A DNA stretch of 64,000 nucleotides from Chloroflexota bacterium (lineage in GTDB: Bacteria > Chloroflexota > JAJPGV01), in NCBI GenBank assembly GCA_021325635.1, contig JAJPGV010000016.1, positions 124,001 through 188,000 on the forward strand. Direction: 5' to 3'. A program made the translations under genes and the position numbers. Every line of letters begins with the position of its first letter. The stretch's first letter is position 1. Positions 59,911 to 64,000 of this stretch are shown one piece after another. Below the pieces are notes generated by a model. That model worked only from the letters and a program-made list of their open reading frames with translations, did no database searches and was not told where the DNA came from.

Positions 59911-59944
59911 CACGGCATTTATGGCGCCCTGCTGCGCTGTTTAG
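59906..59944 (+). promoter_or_regulatory. Phased hexamer array before FMN protein 1
   Basis: TTTGAC, ATTTAT, an unmatched unit, then GTTTAG, all on the 11-bp phase (the last 22 bp after the second). It overlaps the end of the permease gene and ends 44 bases before the next start. Confidence 0.6.
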
Positions 59945-59988
59945 CGAAGCGCCGCCATGCTGAAGGCGAAAGGGGGAACGGAACCGCC

Positions 59989-60489
59989 ATGCTCGACCTG
60001 ACCCAAGAGGAAGCCATTCGCATCCTCGAGCGCAATCGCTATGGCCGGCTGGCCTGCTATTCACCCAGCCGGGAAGAAAGCTACGTGCTGCCCCTGTCGT
60101 ACCTGTACCACGACGGCTCCATCTACCTCGCCCTGGCGCCAGGCTTGAAGCTGGACATCCTGCGGGAACATCCGGCCGGCGTGTGCTTTGAGGTCGACGA
60201 GATCGACGACGAGCGGAACTGGTACAGCGTGATCGCCACGGGCTTCTTCAGCGAGCTCGAGGGAGAAGAGCAGGTGCGCGAGCGGCCCGCCGCGCTGGAC
60301 CGTGCGAGACATGGGCCGCTGCGCGAATCGCTCAACGGCTCCCGTACCCAGACGATCTCGTATGAGCTCGGCACGGCGCCATTGCCGTTCACGCTCGGGG
60401 CCGTGCGGGTTCACAGGTTGTCGGGCCGCAAGGACCGCTGGAGCTGGGAAGCCGACTTCCCGTTGATGATCGAGCGCGTTCGGGCCTGA
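59989..60489 (+). CDS. Pyridoxamine 5'-phosphate oxidase-like (NimA-type) FMN protein 1
   Basis: 166 residues. The split-barrel FMN fold is seen in NRYGRLACYSPSREESYVLPLSYLYHDGSIYL, in pieces, followed by HPAGVCFEVDEIDDERNWYSV and a C-terminal LSGRKDRWSWEADFP. It resembles NimA/PNPOx-type flavoproteins that reduce or bind small molecules, not true PdxH. Two paralogues (61736-62215, 62696-63172) share GRLGCYSPS and the WSW end. Each of the three has its own phased promoter element, suggesting distinct tuning within one stress regulon. Confidence 0.87.
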   Translation: MLDLTQEEAIRILERNRYGRLACYSPSREESYVLPLSYLYHDGSIYLALAPGLKLDILREHPAGVCFEVDEIDDERNWYSVIATGFFSELEGEEQVRERPAALDRARHGPLRESLNGSRTQTISYELGTAPLPFTLGAVRVHRLSGRKDRWSWEADFPLMIERVRA

Positions 60490-60537
60490 GGGCGTGCCGC
60501 CCCTGCCGGCGCAGGCCCGAGGCGGCAGTCGAGCGCG

Positions 60538-61605
60538 CTACGGCTCGCCGAGTGTGATCCCTATGTCGCGCGCGGTGCGCAGCAGCTGGCCGTCGAGCGG
60601 AACGTGCTTCAGCCTGGCCACAGCCGAAGCGATCGGCACGTCGACGATGCTCGACCGGCGAAGAGCAACCATACGGCCAAAGCCGCCGTGAGCGACCAGG
60701 TGGGCCGCCGCGCTGCCAAAGCGCGTCGCCAGCAGCCGATCGAATGACGATGGGCTGCCGCCGCGCTGCAGATGGCCCAGCACGATGGCGCGCACCTCGT
60801 GGCCGGTGAGTCGAGCTAGACTCGCGGCCACCGTCTCCCCCATGCCCCCCAGCCGCCGCGCGCCCTTGTCGACGTATTCCGCCGCCCCGCCGAGGGGCGC
60901 GGCGCCTTCGGAGACGACCACGATGCTGAACAGCTTGCCGGCGCGGTCACGCTCGTCGATCTTCTGCACCACAGGCAACAGGGAGAAGGGAATCTCGGGG
61001 ATCAGGATCGCGTCCGCCCCACCCGAAATGCCCGCGGCCAGGGCGATCCAACCCACGTCGCGGCCCATCACTTCGACGACCATCACGCGGTGATGGCTCT
61101 CGGCAGTGGTATGCAGCTTGTCGAGCGCCTCCTGCGCAGTCGTCACCGCCGAGTCGAAGCCGAAGGTGAGGTCGGTGTGTCCAATGTCGTTGTCGATCGT
61201 TTTCGGTACGCCGACCACCGGCAGCCCCTGGGCGTGCAGGTCGCGGGCCACCCGCAGCGAGCCGTCGCCGCCGACGACGATGACGCCATCCAGGCCCAGG
61301 CTGGCGACGTTGGCAAACAGCTCGGCCGATCGGTTCACAGCCTCCCCATCCGCCCCCCGACAGTGGTAGGGATCGGTGCGCGAAGTGCCGAGGATGGTGC
61401 CACCGAGCGGCAGCAAACCGCGCATGGCGCCGGGCTCGAGGCAACCTGCCATCACCGGCGTCAACAGTCCTTTGTAGCCATCGCGGATACCCACGATCTC
61501 GAGCCCCAGCTCGCCCGCTCCGGCTTTGAGCACGGCGCGCAGGACGGCGTTGAGGCCGGGGCAATCCCCACCGCTCACGAGAAGCCCCACCCGCCGAACG
61601 CTCAT
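60538..61605 (-). CDS. pfkA: 6-phosphofructokinase
   Basis: 355 residues; ATG with AAGGG just upstream. SGGDCPGLNAVLRA begins the fold, GGDGSLRVARDL is the phosphate-donor loop and PKTIDNDI contains the catalytic Asp. GGDGS (Gly) points to ATP as donor, whereas the Lys in PKTIDND (Gly in E. coli PfkA) is shared with PPi enzymes; actinobacterial ATP-PFKs show this same mix. It phosphorylates fructose 6-phosphate in glycolysis. It is divergent from FMN protein 2, and a phased hexamer array lies between them, oriented toward pfk. Confidence 0.93.
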   Translation of the reverse strand: MSVRRVGLLVSGGDCPGLNAVLRAVLKAGAGELGLEIVGIRDGYKGLLTPVMAGCLEPGAMRGLLPLGGTILGTSRTDPYHCRGADGEAVNRSAELFANVASLGLDGVIVVGGDGSLRVARDLHAQGLPVVGVPKTIDNDIGHTDLTFGFDSAVTTAQEALDKLHTTAESHHRVMVVEVMGRDVGWIALAAGISGGADAILIPEIPFSLLPVVQKIDERDRAGKLFSIVVVSEGAAPLGGAAEYVDKGARRLGGMGETVAASLARLTGHEVRAIVLGHLQRGGSPSSFDRLLATRFGSAAAHLVAHGGFGRMVALRRSSIVDVPIASAVARLKHVPLDGQLLRTARDIGITLGEP

Positions 61606-61646
61606 GTCCCTTGTCTTGACCTTAGGCAGCCGACCATGAAGCCACC

Positions 61647-61674
61647 CCTAACGGCGCACAAACGGCGTGTAAAC
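61647..61674 (-). promoter_or_regulatory. Phased hexamer array between pfk and FMN protein 2
   Basis: On the minus strand GTTTAC, GTTTGT, GTTAGG with five-base spacers, 41 bases before pfk. The same region read on the plus strand (GCACAA-N5-GTGTAA) is a weaker match, 63 bases before FMN protein 2, so control could be bidirectional. Confidence 0.65.
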
Positions 61675-61735
61675 CCTCTCGCGGCCGCGGGCGCATACGA
61701 TATGGTCAGCTGGAGAAGGATCGAGGGAGGGCAGC

Positions 61736-62215
61736 ATGGCGGAGCTGACACGGCGCCAGTGCGAGCAGGTTCTGGCTCGGGCCGGCCTGGGGAGGATCGG
61801 CTGCTTCTCTCCCAGCCGCGATGAGGTGTACGTCGTTCCGGTCGCGTTCACCTTCCACCCCGGCGCGCTCTACCTGGAGCTGGTGCCCGGCCAGAAGCTG
61901 GACTACCTGGAGGAGCACCCTCAAGGGGTGTGCCTGGAAGTGGAGCAGGTGGAGGCCGGCCAGACCTGGAGCACGGTCGTAGTGACGGGCGAATTCGAGC
62001 GCGTGCAGCCAGAAGGGCCGCCAGCTGCCGGGCGGCGAGGCCCACTCCGGACCACGTTCGAGATCGGACTGTCGCCCTATTCGCCCGAAAGCCTCGTGCT
62101 GTGCAAGCTGACGATTGGGAAGATGAGCGGCCGGCGGGACAGCTGGTCCTGGCAGGCCGACCTTCCGTCTATCGTCAGGAAGCGCCGAGCGCCCTCCAAG
62201 CCACCGGCCGGCTAA
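61736..62215 (+). CDS. Pyridoxamine 5'-phosphate oxidase-like FMN protein 2
   Basis: 159 residues; ATG after GAGGGAGGG. AGLGRIGCFSPSRDEVYVVPV, HPQGVCLEVEQVEAGQTWSTVVV and GRRDSWSWQADLPS, in pieces, match the split-barrel paralogues on both sides. It has the same FMN phosphate-binding region but a shorter middle loop. Function as a flavin reductase, or as a binder of F420 or FMN, is inferred from the family only. It is transcribed divergently from pfk. Confidence 0.86.
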   Translation: MAELTRRQCEQVLARAGLGRIGCFSPSRDEVYVVPVAFTFHPGALYLELVPGQKLDYLEEHPQGVCLEVEQVEAGQTWSTVVVTGEFERVQPEGPPAAGRRGPLRTTFEIGLSPYSPESLVLCKLTIGKMSGRRDSWSWQADLPSIVRKRRAPSKPPAG

Positions 62216-62272
62216 CCACAAGCGGTGGCCGGCGTAGCCGGCCAATCCGGAGGCGCGGCAGCACAGGCCCGG

Positions 62273-62290
62273 GGATAACAATTTGTTACC
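62273..62290. promoter_or_regulatory. Palindromic operator-like site
   Basis: GGATAACAA, one base, TTGTTACC: near-perfect dyad in an AT-rich island, directly upstream of the promoter-like stretch. It is unlike the phased hexamers, so a second regulator is implied. Confidence 0.5.
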
Positions 62291-62538
62291 GCCGTTTTTC
62301 TAAGTCTTTTACGATCGGCGCTCTACCCTCCAGCCATGAGGACAGTCCTGATGACGGGCAGGTGGATCCACAAGCCAAGCACCAGGGTGGAAGAAGTGCG
62401 GTGGCAGGTTGAGTTGTGAAGCCCTCCGTGGCGAGGGCACCCAGGCCGATCCAACCGCCCTTTTCCCTGGCAGGCTCCCGCAGAGCTCGGGAGCGCCAGT
62501 CTCGGTCTTGAGTCCGAGGACGGTTTGAGAGACGTCAA

Positions 62539-62571
62539 CAGGGGTGGTCCGGGTGTTCCGGGCCACCCCTG
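62539..62571 (+). terminator. Strong hairpin ending the putative small transcript
   Basis: CAGGGGTGG and CCACCCCTG arms with an inner CCGG pair around GTGTT, followed by CCGCTTTCC. It lies 34 bases before the next hexamer array. Confidence 0.65.
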
Positions 62572-62604
62572 CCGCTTTCCTCGAGAACGCTGCTCAGGGG
62601 CAAC

Positions 62605-62632
62605 CTTTAGCGGCCGTTCAGCCCGCATTTAC
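62605..62632 (+). promoter_or_regulatory. Phased hexamer array before FMN protein 3
   Basis: CTTTAG, GTTCAG, ATTTAC with five-base spacers; a weaker in-phase CGTTAG follows. It ends 63 bases before the start. Confidence 0.65.
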
Positions 62633-62695
62633 GAGTTCGTTAGCCGGCCCTGGATACCTTGAAGGCAACCCAACAAGAGGAGCGAGGTCAGCCGC

Positions 62696-63172
62696 GTGTA
62701 CGAGCTAAGCCGCAAGGGGTGCGAAGCGCTGCTGCAGCGGAACAGCTACGGCCGGCTGGGCTGTTACAGCCCGTCGGAGCAGCAGGTGTACGTCGTTCCC
62801 ATCTCCTACGATTTTCACGACGGGTCGATCTACTTCTCCTCAATCGAGGGCGACAAGATCGAGTATCTGCGCTCCCACCCGAATGGCATCTGTCTGGAAG
62901 TCGACGAGATCGATGACGGCCTCAACTGGATGAGCGTCATCGTGCGGGGCAACTTCGAGGAGCTGAGTGGCGGTGACCGGGCTGTCGAGCGAGCGGCAGC
63001 GCTGCGCCGGGCGGAGAAGGGACCGCTGCGCTATCTCTTCGACCCGGACGTAGCCGACCAGGCAAAGAACACGCTGGTTATCGGCGCCCTGCGCATCAAA
63101 CAGCTGTCCGGCCGGCGGCAGCGCTGGTCGTGGGATCGTTCCCGGTCCTTGCCGCTGTCGCTGCGCGCGTAG
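62696..63172 (+). CDS. Pyridoxamine 5'-phosphate oxidase-like FMN protein 3
   Basis: 158 residues from GTG with GAGGAG upstream. NSYGRLGCYSPSEQQVYVVPIS, HPNGICLEVDEIDDGLNWMSV and the closing GRRQRWSWDRS show the same split-barrel fold as the two proteins before it, with closest similarity to FMN protein 1 in the EVDEIDD and DGSIY segments. It is probably monocistronic, between its own hexamer array and the next Usp promoter. The substrate is unknown. Confidence 0.86.
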   Translation: MYELSRKGCEALLQRNSYGRLGCYSPSEQQVYVVPISYDFHDGSIYFSSIEGDKIEYLRSHPNGICLEVDEIDDGLNWMSVIVRGNFEELSGGDRAVERAAALRRAEKGPLRYLFDPDVADQAKNTLVIGALRIKQLSGRRQRWSWDRSRSLPLSLRA

Positions 63173-63201
63173 CCGAAGTCCTCCGTCGAACACCCCCCGG
63201 C

Positions 63202-63240
63202 GTTTCGGAAATGTTTTGGCGGCGTACTTGCTGCGTTGTT
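63202..63240 (+). promoter_or_regulatory. Phased hexamer array before Usp 3
   Basis: GTTTCG, GTTTTG, GTACTT, GTTGTT, four units at exact 11-bp pitch, ending 32 bases before the Usp start. The match to GTTYAY is looser but the phase is kept through all four. Confidence 0.58.
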
Positions 63241-63272
63241 GGGGTGAGGCCGACACTGAGGTTGAGGAAGAG

Positions 63273-64000
63273 ATGTACCGGCATATAGTCGTAGCGTTCG
63301 ATCGGTCACCGCTGGCACGCGAGGCGCTGTCAGCGGCCGCCTGGCTGGCATGGCGCTGCGACGGCGAGATCGACCTGCTGGAGGCGGTTCGTCCGCCCCT
63401 GCCGCTCCTCACTCCGAGGCCGCTGCCCGGCGTGGCGCAGGCCGAGACCGAGGCGCTGATGAACGACCTCGCCGAGCGCAAGACACAGCTTTCCCACGAA
63501 GCGCAGCGACTTCGCGAAAGTGGCATTCGCGCCAACGGGGTAGCTATCCCCGGCGCTCCCGCAGGCGCCATTCTGGAGTACACTCGGCGGTTCCGCGCGG
63601 ACCTCATCGCCATGGGCACGCACAGCCGCTCGCTCGCGGAGCGCTGGCTGCTGGGGAGTGTTGCCATGGAGGTGATCCACCACGCGCCCGTGCCGGTGCT
63701 GATCGTCCCACGACAGGCGCGCTTCCGGCATGAGGAGCAGCTGCGGGTGCTCGTAGCGCTCGACGGATCCGAACTGTCCGAGAAAGCCCTTGCCGGGGCG
63801 CTCATGCTGACCTACACCGTCCCCACGAGCCTGACGCTGTTTGAGGTCATGCCCGGGGAAGCGCCGGCGCCCGAGGAGAGGACGCCCGAGTGGTACGCGA
63901 CGCCCGTGATTGGCGCGGGCGATTATCTCGACAGCCTGTGCACCCATCTGGGCGGCCAGGGCCAAACGTGCGAGAGGGCGTTCTCAGCCGGCGATCCCGC
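63273..64000 (+). CDS. Universal stress protein, 3' end beyond window
   Basis: About 242 codons read without a stop to the window edge, so the gene is truncated by the window. ATG follows GAGGAAGAG. The first Usp domain (HIVVAFDRSPLAREAL to about residue 148) has the ATP loop as GTHSRSLAERWLLGS, with Ser replacing the usual Gly in HGRSG. A second domain begins at LRVLVALDGSELSEKAL near residue 158. It is therefore a tandem Usp like the one at 48.1 kb. It has its own four-unit hexamer array. Confidence 0.9.
   Translation, partial: MYRHIVVAFDRSPLAREALSAAAWLAWRCDGEIDLLEAVRPPLPLLTPRPLPGVAQAETEALMNDLAERKTQLSHEAQRLRESGIRANGVAIPGAPAGAILEYTRRFRADLIAMGTHSRSLAERWLLGSVAMEVIHHAPVPVLIVPRQARFRHEEQLRVLVALDGSELSEKALAGALMLTYTVPTSLTLFEVMPGEAPAPEERTPEWYATPVIGAGDYLDSLCTHLGGQGQTCERAFSAGDP

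Larger units (their letters stand above)
62216..62695 (+). other. 480-bp gap between FMN proteins 2 and 3
   Basis: No convincing gene. It contains, in order, a near-palindrome GGATAACAATTTGTTACC (62273-62290), an AT-rich promoter-like stretch (TTTTTCTAAGTCTTTTACGAT), a possible 22-codon frame from ATG 62351 to 62419, two hairpins (62467-62499 and 62501-62518), a terminator-like hairpin at 62539-62571, and the hexamer array of FMN protein 3. The layout suggests a small separate transcript, possibly a non-coding RNA. Confidence 0.5.

Noticed and set aside
62336-62571. RNase P RNA or a known riboswitch
   Set aside because: GAGGACAGTCC recalls the RNase P 5' motif, but the other conserved blocks are absent, and no known riboswitch core was recognised.
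34130-63240. DosR-type palindromic boxes
   Set aside because: No copies of the TTSGGGACTWWAGTCCCSAA type were seen at these promoters; the repeats are direct with 11-bp pitch.

Overview
The window is GC-rich bacterial DNA, densely coded on both strands, with many GTG and TTG starts, short intergenic gaps and four-base stop/start overlaps. There is no rRNA or tRNA to fix taxonomy. The mixture (many Rieske oxygenases, orphan solute-binding lipoproteins, two [NiFe]-hydrogenases, universal stress proteins and FMN split-barrel proteins) would suit an uncultivated soil or subsurface lineage. Chloroflexota is my best guess, with Actinobacteriota-like or Rokubacteria-like lineages as alternatives. 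This is inference only. I saw no transposase, CRISPR array or prophage.

About 0.4-31.4 kb is a catabolic island. It holds four single-component Rieske oxygenase alpha subunits, two UbiD-type decarboxylases, two FAH-family hydrolases, two bicupins, two M24 metallopeptidase-fold proteins, a cis-dihydrodiol dehydrogenase-like SDR, a flavin monooxygenase, a beta-hydroxyacid dehydrogenase, a crotonase, an orphan EutA, an MFS transporter and five periplasmic-binding-fold proteins with no permease or ATPase nearby. The enzyme set points to ring hydroxylation, rearomatisation, decarboxylation, ring cleavage and FAH-type hydrolysis of aromatic or heteroaromatic acids. The substrate cannot be read from sequence. 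A combination of Rieske, M24 and bicupin genes occurs twice.

About 32-64 kb is an energy-conservation and stress region. It contains a Usp-HEAT fusion with GNAT and GH130 genes; a DksA/TraR protein; a NAD-linked Hox hydrogenase operon (small protein, HoxEF fusion, HoxU, HoxY, HoxH, protease, APH/AAA kinase); an ABC-2 exporter with adaptor and MarR-type regulator; an orphan OmpR/PhoB-type response regulator; a tandem Usp; a ferritin-like protein; a Tat-exported membrane-bound uptake hydrogenase (small, large, cytochrome b, protease, HypA); HypC with a hydrogenase-linked protein and a NikABC-like transporter lacking ATPases; three NimA-like FMN proteins; 6-phosphofructokinase; and a third Usp.

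The main discovery is a shared cis element. Eleven promoter regions in 34.1-63.3 kb carry hexamers resembling GTTYAY repeated head-to-tail at exactly 11-bp pitch, usually 45-90 bp before the start codon. This geometry is that of PhoP/PhoB/OmpR-family boxes. One copy lies in front of the orphan OmpR-family response regulator itself. I infer a hydrogen/stress/dormancy regulon whose gene content parallels the mycobacterial DosR regulon but which uses a different regulator class. Two further anomalies are a hydrogenase small subunit in which a proximal-cluster cysteine is replaced by asparagine, and an unusual repeat-built leader just upstream of that gene.
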